Positions 49,094-57,067 of a DNA stretch of 64,000 bases are shown one piece after another. The DNA comes from Bradyrhizobium sp. CER78 (lineage in GTDB: Bacteria; Pseudomonadota; Alphaproteobacteria; Rhizobiales; Xanthobacteraceae): the NCBI RefSeq assembly GCF_029846235.1, contig NZ_JARVWP010000007.1:186001-250000 (forward strand). The letters run 5' to 3'. The notes beneath the pieces were generated by a model, which saw only the letters and a program-made list of their open reading frames with translations, ran no database searches and was not told the DNA's origin. The position numbers and the translations under genes were made by a program. Numbering within the stretch: the first letter of the stretch is position 1; the number at the start of each line of letters is the position of its first letter.

Positions 49094-49492
49094 ATGTCGG
49101 GCATTCGAGGTTCAAGCGGGGGTCTTATGCAGTCAGCCTTGTTGCGCGCTGTGCGCCTGGGCCGGTTCGGCCGCGTGCCATTTGCGGCGGCGATCATCAG
49201 CGGAGCGCTAGCCGGAGCAGCTTTGGGCGCAGGCCCTTATGTCATTTCGCAGAAAGATCGCGAATTCAAGCCCGCCGAGATCTCGATCAAGCGCGGCGAG
49301 GCTTTACGGTTCATTAACGATGACGGCGAGCTGCTGCATCACGCTTATTTGAGCAGCGATACCTTCAGCTTCGACTCGGGCGACCAGCAGCCGGGCAGCA
49401 AGTTCGACGTCACCTTCTCCGTGGCCGGCGACTACACCGTGCTGTGCGGCATTCACCCCAAGATGAAGCTCGCCGTCCACGTCGCCAAATAG
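49094..49492 (+). CDS. Cupredoxin (plastocyanin/amicyanin-like)
   Basis: 132 aa from ATG 49094, preceded by GGAGG; ATG 49127 is possible. A signal-like hydrophobic segment (FAAAIISGALAGAALGAGP) is followed by a single cupredoxin domain: FKPAEISIKRGEALRFINDD, LLHHAYL with a copper-ligand His, and VLCGIHPKMKLAVHV with the Cys, His and Met ligands, i.e. a type 1 copper site. It is a periplasmic electron carrier. It is convergent with a polytopic membrane protein gene and near a di-heme peroxidase gene, which suggests an electron-transfer group. Confidence 0.9.
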   Translation: MSGIRGSSGGLMQSALLRAVRLGRFGRVPFAAAIISGALAGAALGAGPYVISQKDREFKPAEISIKRGEALRFINDDGELLHHAYLSSDTFSFDSGDQQPGSKFDVTFSVAGDYTVLCGIHPKMKLAVHVAK

Positions 49493-49513
49493 GCCATTTG
49501 AGGCAACGACGAT

Positions 49514-50569
49514 CTACAGGACCGAGGTCTTGAAGAGCGCGGCGTGGCCGATATAGTAGACAAACAACGTCAGCGACAGCGCGGCACAGAGCGCGACCGG
49601 AGCAAGCCACGGGGCGCGACGATCGCGCGGCAACACCTTGTTGTCGGCGACGATCGCAAGCAGGACCGCGATGATCGCCGAGTGCCCGATGGTGTCGATC
49701 TTGCCGAATTCGAAGCATGCGCTGATGAACATCCCCGTCAGCACCGTCGCAGCGCAGCGCCGGATCAACGGCGTCCAGATCAAGGCGAAGGCGAGCGTGA
49801 ATTCCACCATGCCGGCGGCGCGCATGTAGAACTCGTTGTCGAAGCCGAGAGTCATCGAGGCATGCTCGATCAGCAGCGGGAAGCTCCACTCCGGATAGGC
49901 CCATTTCTCGATCGAGGCCCACATCAACGTCACCGCCGCGGCGTACCGCATCACGTCGATCGGCCGGATGCCGAACAGGTCCTTGTTCAGCCCGATAAGC
50001 GCAAAATAGGCGGCAACGCCGAGAAAAATCGGGTAATCGGCGAGATGGAAGACGCCGTAGTCGCGGACACCGATCCCGAACAGGATCGCCATCCCCGCGG
50101 CCGACAATGGCAGCGTGCGCCGCGACAGCATGCCGGCGGCGATGCCGAGTTGCAACGCGCCGACCAAGTGTGACGTCGTCTTCAACTCGGGTGTCAGCAG
50201 GATCCCCCCGACCGCCCAGATCGAGATGAAAAAGAACGCGGCAACCGCGCGCATCATCAATTCGGTGCGCAGCCGCAATGGCTCAGTGATGCGGTCCAGC
50301 ACCCGGATCGTCGCATCACCCAGCGATGTGGGCTCGATCAGGCAGCCCGCGAACAGCCAGAAGACAGCGACGCCGAGCAGCAGTTCAAAGTCGAGGCAAA
50401 GGACGTTCTCGAGTCCCCGGGGCTGACCGGCAACATCGTAGGCGCAGAACCATTTGACATGTGCCTCGGCACTGCGCGCGGCTGTGACGCAAAACAGAAC
50501 CGCTGCAAAGCACGTGGCGAAATAGGAGCGCACAGCCGAGCCGGCATTTCGCTCCTGCCCACTAAACAT
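49514..50569 (-). CDS. Polytopic membrane protein (DoxX/MauE-like)
   Basis: 351 aa from ATG 50569; the frame to 50587 adds six residues. It has about nine helices. A short N-terminal region with AEAHVKWFCAYDVAG faces the periplasm and may bind a metal or redox centre through His/Cys. Blocks such as FELLLGVAVFWLFAGCLIEP and AGMVEFTLAFALIWTPLIRR recall DoxX/MauE-type quinone-linked proteins. Its function is unknown. It is convergent with the cupredoxin gene, 21 nt away. Confidence 0.72.
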   Translation of the reverse strand: MFSGQERNAGSAVRSYFATCFAAVLFCVTAARSAEAHVKWFCAYDVAGQPRGLENVLCLDFELLLGVAVFWLFAGCLIEPTSLGDATIRVLDRITEPLRLRTELMMRAVAAFFFISIWAVGGILLTPELKTTSHLVGALQLGIAAGMLSRRTLPLSAAGMAILFGIGVRDYGVFHLADYPIFLGVAAYFALIGLNKDLFGIRPIDVMRYAAAVTLMWASIEKWAYPEWSFPLLIEHASMTLGFDNEFYMRAAGMVEFTLAFALIWTPLIRRCAATVLTGMFISACFEFGKIDTIGHSAIIAVLLAIVADNKVLPRDRRAPWLAPVALCAALSLTLFVYYIGHAALFKTSVL

Positions 50570-50587
50570 TGAACCAACCGCCCACAC

Positions 50588-50807
50588 ACACTTAAGGACT
50601 TGTTTAACTTATATCAAATTTTAGGCTTTGCGCCTCCCCGTGACACCCGCTGGTTGCATTGTGGTTAATTGCGGCAGGCAGGCTCCGACCCGTCCCTCAG
50701 TGCAGTCTTTTCAGCCGGTTCCATCGAATTTTAGCTAATTCCGGCACGGGGGCTCAATTCAACTGTCGTAGTGAAACCCGGACAAATCGGATCGGGAGGC
50801 CGGTTAG
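50588..50807. other. AT-rich intergenic stretch
   Basis: 220 bp between divergent genes, with TTTAACTTATATCAAATTTT near 50604, suitable for promoters. The minus-strand reading TTGATATAAGTTAA is only a poor match to an FNR/FixK box. No ORF is visible. Confidence 0.4.
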
Positions 50808-50969
50808 ATGTTCGGAGCGTTGAGTGTCGTGAGTATCGGGGTGGGGTCGGCCCTCGCCTACCTGACCGAACCATCCGCGGCGCACGCGGCGACGCTGGAG
50901 ACCTGCGCAGGCGCATTCCTGATCGTCGGGCTCGGCCTCCTGGGGGCCGCACTGCCGCACCTGGCCTGA
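50808..50969 (+). CDS. Small membrane protein
   Basis: 53 aa, ATG at 50808 with an excellent GGGAGG site, stop at 50969. Two hydrophobic segments (LSVVSIGVGSALAYL and AGAFLIVGLGLLGAALPHL) with a short Glu/Pro/His/Thr loop between them. It probably spans the membrane twice. It has no recognised homolog. It lies between the membrane protein and a convergent peroxidase gene. Confidence 0.68.
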   Translation: MFGALSVVSIGVGSALAYLTEPSAAHAATLETCAGAFLIVGLGLLGAALPHLA

Positions 50970-50998
50970 CGAGGCCCGTTCTAAACCCTCTGCGGCGG

Positions 50999-52027
50999 TC
51001 AGCGCGGCAGTTTGGGGACCCCCGCCACCGGCGGGGCGGTGGCGGTGAGGGTTTGCAGGAAGGCGATCAGATCCTTCTTGTCGCCTGCGGTCAGAGACAA
51101 CGGCCTGATGTCAGGCGACCGGCTCGGCCGCTCGATCCCGCCCTTGTTGTACAGCTCGATGACATCTTCCAGCGTTGCGACCGATCCGTCGTGCATGTAG
51201 GGCGCACGGCGTGCGACGTCGCGCAATGTCGGGGTCTTGAACGCGTATTTCAGCTTCGCCGACGTCGGAAAGAAGCGGCCGCGCCCGATGTCGTGGCCCT
51301 TGGCGGTGCCGATATCCTGGAAGGATCCGTCGGAGAAGGACGGGCCGCTGTGGCAGGACGAACACCGTCCCTTGCCGTTGAAGAGCTCGAAGCCCTGCTT
51401 GGCCGATGCGCTGATCGCGTTCTCGTCGCCCTTGATCCAGCGGTCGAACGGCGCCTCGCCGGCAACGATGGAGCGCTCGAAGGTCGCCAGCGACTGCTCG
51501 ATCCTCGGCCGCGTGATCGCGCCGTCTCCGAACGCGTGGGCGAATGCATCGACATAGCCTGGGATCGCCGAGAGCCGCGCGATCAAATCCGCCTCGGTCA
51601 TGTTGAGGTTCATCGGACTGAGGATCGGCCCGAACGCAACGGATTCGAGATCTTTGAACTTGCCGTCCCATCCCAGCGGCTCGAAGAAGGCCACGTCGAT
51701 CAGCGTCGGCGAGCGGATCGGCAGGCCCTTCGGGTCCTCGCCGATGGCGCGCGGAAGGCCGTCGGCCCATGACAGGCTCGGCTTGTGGCAGCTCGCGCAG
51801 GCGTGCGTCTTCGACCGCGACAGCAGCGGATCGAAGAACAGCATCTGGCCGAGTGCGGACTTCGCCTCCGAATAGGGATTGCTGCTCGGGAAGGGGACGA
51901 CGTCCGGCCGGCGATAGCTGGCACGGGTTGCGGCAGGGTCCTTCGGCGCCGTCGCCGGGGTGAAGGCAAGCGACAGCCCTACCGGCAAAACTGCCGCGAG
52001 CAAGGTCAGGCTGACCCAAAGCCTCAT
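50999..52027 (-). CDS. Di-heme cytochrome c peroxidase / MauG family protein
   Basis: 342 aa from ATG 52027. A signal peptide (LWVSLTLLAAVLPVGLSLAF) is followed by two c-type heme sites: CASCH near residue 79 and CSSCH near residue 222. SALGQMLFFDPLLSRSKTHA, RSPTLIDVAFFEPLGWDGKF, RGRFFPTSAKLKYAFKTPTL and YMHDGSVATLEDVIELYNKG are typical CCP_MauG blocks. It works in the periplasm, reducing peroxide or oxidising a partner protein, using a small electron donor such as the nearby cupredoxin. Confidence 0.93.
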   Translation of the reverse strand: MRLWVSLTLLAAVLPVGLSLAFTPATAPKDPAATRASYRRPDVVPFPSSNPYSEAKSALGQMLFFDPLLSRSKTHACASCHKPSLSWADGLPRAIGEDPKGLPIRSPTLIDVAFFEPLGWDGKFKDLESVAFGPILSPMNLNMTEADLIARLSAIPGYVDAFAHAFGDGAITRPRIEQSLATFERSIVAGEAPFDRWIKGDENAISASAKQGFELFNGKGRCSSCHSGPSFSDGSFQDIGTAKGHDIGRGRFFPTSAKLKYAFKTPTLRDVARRAPYMHDGSVATLEDVIELYNKGGIERPSRSPDIRPLSLTAGDKKDLIAFLQTLTATAPPVAGVPKLPR

Positions 52028-52203
52028 CGGGGTCCTCAAGCGGTATCCTGCTCGGTATATGCCCAAGCATGTTCAACGAAGTTTTAACGCTCGGTTGCGG
52101 GATATTACGGATGCCGGTGTCGGTCCCGGCGTATTCCCATCATCGTGAATACGATCAATCCGCGCAGCGATAGAGCCGCACAACCTGTAGCGGCCGCGCG
52201 CGG
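52028..52203. other. Intergenic stretch
   Basis: 176 bp between two minus-strand genes. GGATATTACGGATG and AATACGATCAATCC contribute no recognisable operator. Nothing supports a gene here. Confidence 0.4.
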
Positions 52204-53880
52204 CTATTTCTTCGCCGGACGGACCGGCGCGGAGAACTGCTCGGTGCGGTCGCGCTCGGTCATGTCGACCACGGTATCCATCGGCGCGGTCAGCTCGTAA
52301 ACATAGGAGACGTCGGTGAAGTAGCGCTTCGCGGTGCCGCCGAGCGCCTCCGGCGCGACACGGTCGAGCAGGATCAGGCCGAAATCACTGTCGGCCCGCC
52401 GCGTCGCCTGGCTGGTGTTGAACTCCTCCCAGCGGAAATGGAAGACCGCGTCGGCATCCTCGCCGACCACTTCCCAATTGGCGACGATGTGCGGATGCTT
52501 GCCGACCAGCGACAGCCCTTCATCGGAGTGCGAGGCGAGCTCGAAGAACAGCAGCGATAGCGATTGCGCGGCGCGGGCGCTGACGGTGATGTCAGGGCCG
52601 TTCACCGCGATCCGGTCGGCATGCGGAATCGCGCGCGATTCGAACAGGCCCTTCAGCTTGACGCCCTGCCACTGGCTCTCGCTCAGCAGCGTGACGACAT
52701 TCGACATCGCGTGGATGCGCCCGATCAGAAGTTCGCGCGCGACATCGATATCGGCGCCGTGCCGCAGCGTGCGGGTCACGATCGACTGGATCACCGCGAG
52801 GATGTTCTTGACCCGATGGTTGAGCTCGTCGATCACGGCAGTCAGCCGGCGCTCGAAGCCGATCCGGACCTCGATCTCGCGGCTGAGGCGCAAATTGTTG
52901 TAGGCGACGTAGCCGAACAGGCCGCAGACGATGCCGGTCAGCGCGAGGCCGATCGCCGCGACGATGGTCGCGGTCTGCTGCGCCCGCACCGTCGCGTTGC
53001 TCTTGGCGTAATAGTCGAGCGACCAGTCACGGCCGCCGAACGTCACCGTGCGGACCATCGACGGCGACGGGCCGTCCTGGCGCACCGCGCGCGAGGTGAC
53101 GATGCCCTGCTCGTTGGCGGTGAACTCGTCGTTGGAATCGCGAGGATCCTTCAGCGCCACCGCGAACAGCGAGGAATCGTCGTTGGTCAGCATCAGCGCC
53201 GACAATTCATACGAGAAAGTGATGAAGCCGGCCGGCTCGGAGGCGCCCTCCTGGAACACCGGCGCGGCGAGCACGACGCCGACCGGGCCGTTCAGCCGCA
53301 GCAGCGGCACCGGGTCCGAGGCCACCGGCTTGGCGTTGGCCATCGCCCGCGCCAGCATCGGACCGACCACCGAGTGACGGTCGAAGGCGCGGCCCGGGAT
53401 GCTCAGGGTCTCCGGATTGCGCGGCTCGACGTCCATCAGCACGTTGATCGGCTTGTCGAGCGCCTTGAGGTCGAGCGCCTGGTCGTCGAAATCCCGGATG
53501 GTTGGATTGGTGAAGCCGTTGGCCTTCAGCTCGGCCTCCGCTGCACTCAGCTCGTTCGGCTTGAGCCGCGCGATCCAGGCAGCGACGACGAAATCGGTCT
53601 TGAAGGCATAGATCGCCGAGCGCAGCGGCTGCAGCATGTTGGCCTTCACCATCGAGGGCGTCTTGAACAGACCCGATGCCACCCGCGCCAGCAGCTCGCG
53701 CTCGGTCAGACGGTCCTGCACCAGGCTGGCATGGACGTCGATCGCCCGCGCCAACGCGATGCCGTCGATCGCGAGCTCCTGATCGTGCACCCGATAGGCG
53801 GCAAGACCGGAGAGCAGAACTCCGATCAGTGCAATCAACGCAACGATGAAGCCCAGTCGAACCACACGCTTACTCGGCAA
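52204..53880 (-). CDS. CHASE-domain HWE histidine kinase with degenerate N box
   Basis: 558 aa. The frame opens with TTG at 53880; GTG 53865 is an alternative; neither has a strong ribosome site. First helix: GFIVALIALIGVLLSGLAAY; CHASE sensor domain about residues 45-270 (TDFVVAAWIARLKPNELSAA); second helix IVAAIGLALTGIVCGLFGYV; then the phospho-acceptor ELNHRVKNILAVIQSIV with His near 351. In the ATPase domain the usual HELATNA-type N box reads FFELASHSDEGLS, losing the Mg-binding Asn, so autokinase activity is doubtful. HWE kinases feed PhyR in the general stress response. Confidence 0.88.
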   Translation of the reverse strand: MPSKRVVRLGFIVALIALIGVLLSGLAAYRVHDQELAIDGIALARAIDVHASLVQDRLTERELLARVASGLFKTPSMVKANMLQPLRSAIYAFKTDFVVAAWIARLKPNELSAAEAELKANGFTNPTIRDFDDQALDLKALDKPINVLMDVEPRNPETLSIPGRAFDRHSVVGPMLARAMANAKPVASDPVPLLRLNGPVGVVLAAPVFQEGASEPAGFITFSYELSALMLTNDDSSLFAVALKDPRDSNDEFTANEQGIVTSRAVRQDGPSPSMVRTVTFGGRDWSLDYYAKSNATVRAQQTATIVAAIGLALTGIVCGLFGYVAYNNLRLSREIEVRIGFERRLTAVIDELNHRVKNILAVIQSIVTRTLRHGADIDVARELLIGRIHAMSNVVTLLSESQWQGVKLKGLFESRAIPHADRIAVNGPDITVSARAAQSLSLLFFELASHSDEGLSLVGKHPHIVANWEVVGEDADAVFHFRWEEFNTSQATRRADSDFGLILLDRVAPEALGGTAKRYFTDVSYVYELTAPMDTVVDMTERDRTEQFSAPVRPAKK

Positions 53881-54294
53881 TCAGGGGGTGGCGAAAGGGG
53901 ACTGAAGGCATCTGGTTTCTGCGGGGGCGGCGACAAATCAGGGAGCGATGAACGCCAGCCGCAATGCAATATGGAATGGCGATCATCGGTACGCAACAGG
54001 AGCCGGTCGGCAACATTAACGACGACGCCACCCGGCGGTCTTTGGCGGCGCCAAAGGTTGCTAATCGTCAAAGTTGGAATTTGTTCCGGCGATTGCGCAG
54101 CTTTTTTGCGGCGGAGTGAGTCCCAATGACTGCCTCACCGTCATCCTGAGGAGCCGCGAAGCGGCGTCTCGAAGGATGAACGGCCCGGCTGGTGGCCGTA
54201 CACCCTTCGAGGCTCGCTACGCTCGCAGTGACGGGGAGAGAGCCGGTACGCCGCCACAATGATTAACGACGATCTGGTCTTGGCACCCGCCTTG
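53881..54294. repeat. Long intergenic stretch with palindromic repeat (type G)
   Basis: A 414-bp gap. At 54140-54233 an inverted repeat has GTCATCCTGAGGAGCCGCGA at the left and GGCTCGCTACGCTCGCAGTG at the right, with CTCGAAGGATG / CACCCTTCGAGG inside, typical of Bradyrhizobium. The left 250 bp contain short AT tracts and no ORF. No promoter can be named. Confidence 0.7.
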
Positions 54295-54942
54295 TTAAAC
54301 CGTCTTGGCGGCCCTGCCTTCGCCCTGCGACCGAAGGCCACCCTTGGTCTCGATGAAGCTGATGATGCGGTCGAGGCCCTCGCTCTTCTTCAGATTGGTC
54401 ATCACGAAGGGCCGCTCGCCGCGCATCCGCCTGGCGTCGGTGTCCATCTTCTCAAGCGACGCACCGACATGGGGCGCGAGGTCGATCTTGTTGATCACCA
54501 GGAGGTCGGATCGCGTGATGCCCGGGCCGCCCTTGGAGGGGATCTTGTCGCCGGCGGCGACATCGATGACGTAGATCGTGAGGTCAGCCAGTTCCGGCGA
54601 GAAGGTCGCCGCCAGATTGTCGCCGCCGGACTCGATCAGGACCAGATCGAGGTCGGGAAATTTCGCGCGCATGTCGGCGACCGCGGCGAGGTTCATCGAG
54701 GCGTCCTCGCGGATCGCGGTGTGCGGGCAGCCGCCGGTCTCGACGCCGGCGATGCGGTCCGGCGTCAGCGAGCCGGAGCGCACCAGAAATTCGGCGTCCC
54801 ATTTGGTGTAGATGTCGTTGGTGATCGCGGCGATGTCGTAGCGCTCGCGCATCGACTTGCAGAGCAGATCCATCAGCGCGGTCTTGCCGGAGCCGACCGG
54901 GCCGCCGACGCCGACGCGGAGTGGGCCGTGAGAAGTGGGCAT
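54295..54942 (-). CDS. ureG: Urease accessory GTPase UreG
   Basis: 215 aa, ATG at 54942. P-loop GVGGPVGSGKTALMDLLC, NDIYTKWDAEFL, GVETGGCPHTAIREDASMN (the metal-binding CPH motif), LVLIESGGDNLAATFSPEL and NKIDLAPHVG (GTP specificity). UreG hydrolyses GTP to drive nickel insertion into urease with UreF and UreD. Last gene of the urea locus. Confidence 0.97.
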   Translation of the reverse strand: MPTSHGPLRVGVGGPVGSGKTALMDLLCKSMRERYDIAAITNDIYTKWDAEFLVRSGSLTPDRIAGVETGGCPHTAIREDASMNLAAVADMRAKFPDLDLVLIESGGDNLAATFSPELADLTIYVIDVAAGDKIPSKGGPGITRSDLLVINKIDLAPHVGASLEKMDTDARRMRGERPFVMTNLKKSEGLDRIISFIETKGGLRSQGEGRAAKTV

Positions 54943-54985
54943 GTGCGAAGCTCTCTCCGTTATCGTCGTCCCGGCCTAGTGCGCA

Positions 54986-55717
54986 TCATGACCGGAACAG
55001 CCGCGTATACTGCGTCTCGTGACGCAGGCTCGCAAGGTCCGCCCGGAAGGTCGCGCTACCGAGATCGTCGAGCGTGGCTGCATTGGCCCGCGCTGCGGTC
55101 GCGGCAACGACCGGCTCGAGATCGGCCAGCACGCGCTGGCTGTCGGTCTGCCCGAGCGGGATCAGCCGGCTGCCCGCGGAAATCCAGTTGGAGAGCACGG
55201 CGTGCAGGAAAGCATGCAGCGAGGGCGCCAGCCGGATGCCGTGCGCAGCGCTGACGATGCCGACCGCGACCGGATAGACGATCGGGCCGTCGCAGGCGGC
55301 GACCATTGCGTCGAGGCCGGGCGAATTCCAGGCAGCTCGCGCGATCTCGATGAAGGCGCGTCCCTGCGTCGTGGTCTCGAGCTGCCGCTCGCGCGACGGC
55401 ACGAAGGCCGCTGCAAGCTCGGCGATCTCCCTCAGCCCGGCGTGGCTGGGCTCCGACGCCGCGCGATGGCTTTGCGCAAGGAACACGGCGTCGCAAAATC
55501 CGCTGCCGTCAGTGAGCATCGCGGCGAGCCAGTCCCGCAGCGTCGCGGCATCGGTGATGTCGCCGGCCTCGACCGCCCATTCGATGCCGCTGGAATAGGC
55601 GAACGCGCCCACCGGAAAGGACGGCGACAGCCACGTCATCAGCCGATACAGCGCGGCTGCCTCGTCCTCCGCCATCCCGCCGCGCAACGCGGCGGGATCG
55701 GGCTCATTTGTGGTCAT
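54986..55717 (-). CDS. ureF: Urease accessory protein UreF
   Basis: 243 aa from ATG 55717, which lies inside the His-rich 3' end of ureE (14-nt overlap) and suits translational coupling; ATG 55675 is possible. LYRLMTWLSPSFPVGAFAYS then SGIEWAVEAG is the UreF signature; ITDAATLRDWLAAML and YPVAVGIVSAAHGI follow. The frame upstream to 55957 is an artefact of the ureE His codons. UreF acts as checkpoint in the UreD-UreF-UreG activation complex. The next gene, ureG, begins 43 nt later. Confidence 0.95.
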   Translation of the reverse strand: MTTNEPDPAALRGGMAEDEAAALYRLMTWLSPSFPVGAFAYSSGIEWAVEAGDITDAATLRDWLAAMLTDGSGFCDAVFLAQSHRAASEPSHAGLREIAELAAAFVPSRERQLETTTQGRAFIEIARAAWNSPGLDAMVAACDGPIVYPVAVGIVSAAHGIRLAPSLHAFLHAVLSNWISAGSRLIPLGQTDSQRVLADLEPVVAATAARANAATLDDLGSATFRADLASLRHETQYTRLFRS

Positions 55718-56324
55718 GAGCATGGGAGTGGTCGTGATGATGATGGGCATGCTCGCAATGCTCATCATGATGATGGTGATCGTGGTCATGCCCGTGATCA
55801 TGATCATGGCCGTGGTGGTGACCATGATCATGCGCATGGCTGTGGGCATGATCGTGCCCGGTGTGAGCATGCGCGTGCGCGTCGGCGTGCGCGTGCTCGG
55901 CATAGGCACCGCCCTCGGGATCGAACGGCGCCTCGATCTCGATAACACGGGCCCCAAGCCCCTTCACCATCGCCTCGATCACGTGATCCCTGCGGATGCG
56001 CAGGCCCTTCGGCATGATCTGCGTCGGCAGATGGCGGTTGCCGAGATGCCAGGCGACCCGGATCAGATGATGCGGATCGCTGCCGCGGATCTCGGCGAGC
56101 GGCTCGGGAGCTGCGACCACCTCGACGAGGCGGCCGTCCTCCAGCACCAGCGCATCGCCGCCGCGCAACGCGACGGCGTTTTCGAGGTCGAGCAGGAATT
56201 CGAGCCCGCGCGTCCCTGATATCACCATCCGCCGCCGGTGCCGGTCGTCGAAATCGAGCACGACGGTGTCGGCTGCCGCTTCCTTCCAGCGATGCTGTCC
56301 CAGGACCTTGATTGCACGGATCAT
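55704..56324 (-). CDS. ureE: Urease accessory nickel chaperone UreE with long His-rich tail
   Basis: 206 aa, ATG at 56324. The N-terminal peptide-binding domain (TVVLDFDDRHRRRMVISGTR) and the metal-binding domain (LIRVAWHLGNRHLPTQIMP) are typical. From about residue 145 the tail is made mostly of His, Asp and Ala (runs such as HDHGHHHGHDHDHGHDHDHH), with about 30 His, and one Cys. It stores or delivers nickel to UreG. The tail is far longer than the usual UreE tail of 10-15 His, suggesting nickel storage. Confidence 0.95.
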   Translation of the reverse strand: MIRAIKVLGQHRWKEAAADTVVLDFDDRHRRRMVISGTRGLEFLLDLENAVALRGGDALVLEDGRLVEVVAAPEPLAEIRGSDPHHLIRVAWHLGNRHLPTQIMPKGLRIRRDHVIEAMVKGLGARVIEIEAPFDPEGGAYAEHAHADAHAHAHTGHDHAHSHAHDHGHHHGHDHDHGHDHDHHHHDEHCEHAHHHHDHSHAHDHK

Positions 56325-56331
56325 CGATGCC

Positions 56332-56631
56332 TCAGAGCTTCTGAACCTTGGCGTCGCTGATGATCTCGATCACCGTCGGCCCGGTCTTCATGTCGGCAGA
56401 ATATTCGCGCCACACCTTCATGTGCGGCGCCTTGCTGTGCGCGGTCAGGTCGTCGCGGGTTTCCCAGCGCTCCACTACCACATACAGATTGGGATCATTG
56501 ACGCTGACATGGCCCTCATAGGAGAGGCAGCCCTTCTCCTTATGGGTCTCGGCGATGCAGGCCTTATGTCCCCGAATGAAGTCGTCCTTGTTTTCCGGCT
56601 TCATCGGCGTGGTGGCGATGACATAGATCAT
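56332..56631 (-). CDS. Antibiotic biosynthesis monooxygenase (ABM) domain protein, copy 1
   Basis: 99 aa, ATG at 56631. ABM fold blocks: MIYVIATTPMKPENKDDFIR, CIAETHKEKGCLSYEGHVSV, VVVERWETRDDLTAHSKAPH. Dimeric ferredoxin-like fold, cytoplasmic, with quinol monooxygenase or heme-degrading relatives. It lies 7 nt upstream of ureE inside the urea operon. Its paralog is adjacent. Confidence 0.9.
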   Translation of the reverse strand: MIYVIATTPMKPENKDDFIRGHKACIAETHKEKGCLSYEGHVSVNDPNLYVVVERWETRDDLTAHSKAPHMKVWREYSADMKTGPTVIEIISDAKVQKL

Positions 56632-56658
56632 GCTGTGTCTCCCGTTCTTATCGTTGTT

Positions 56659-56958
56659 TTAGCGGACGTCGACCTTCTCGGGCGTGATCACCTCGATCTT
56701 CGGCGGCGCGGCCATGCACTTCACTGCGACCCGGCCGAACGTCTTCATGTGCTCGGCGGTGCGATGCGGCACCAGCGCCTCGGCGTTTTCCCACTGCTCG
56801 ACGAACACCATCTTGCTGTGGTCGGTGACGCTCTCATGCAGATCGTAGGCGATGTTGCCGGGCTCCTTGCGGGTTTCCTTGATGCAGGCCGTCGCCGCAG
56901 CGATGAATTCGGCGCGGGTCTCGGGCTTGATGGTCAGCGTAGCAACGACGTAAATCAC
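56659..56958 (-). CDS. Antibiotic biosynthesis monooxygenase (ABM) domain protein, copy 2
   Basis: 99 aa, ATG at 56958. MIYVVATLTIKPETRAEFIA, CIKETRKEPGNIAYDLHESV, VFVEQWENAEALVPHRTAEH: same length and pattern as copy 1, with about half of the residues shared, so a tandem duplication. It begins 109 nt after ureC. Function in urea metabolism is unknown; a role in a linked stress or quinone metabolism is inferred. Confidence 0.9.
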   Translation of the reverse strand: MIYVVATLTIKPETRAEFIAAATACIKETRKEPGNIAYDLHESVTDHSKMVFVEQWENAEALVPHRTAEHMKTFGRVAVKCMAAPPKIEVITPEKVDVR

Positions 56959-57067
56959 GGAAACTTCCTCCCGGTTTTCTCTTTTGGCGCGGGTCTTGTT
57001 TGACGCGCTTTTTCCGCGAACCGGAAATCCGCTCCGCTCGAAAACGCTCTGGTTACCGGGGTGGGTT

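Noticed and set aside
50600..50620. FNR/FixK box upstream of the membrane protein gene
   Set aside because: TTGATATAAGTTAA matches only one half-site well; not enough for a claim.
49514..52027. A methylamine dehydrogenase (mau) cluster
   Set aside because: Only MauE-like, cupredoxin and MauG-like proteins are present; the mauA and mauB subunits are missing.
55718..55957. N-terminal extension of UreF (Met/Thr/Ile-rich)
   Set aside because: It is the ureE His tail read in another frame; UreF homology begins only after 55717.
55710..56219. Met-rich plus-strand ORF opposite ureE
   Set aside because: The Met/Val/Ile repeats are simply the antisense of the His-rich tail of UreE.
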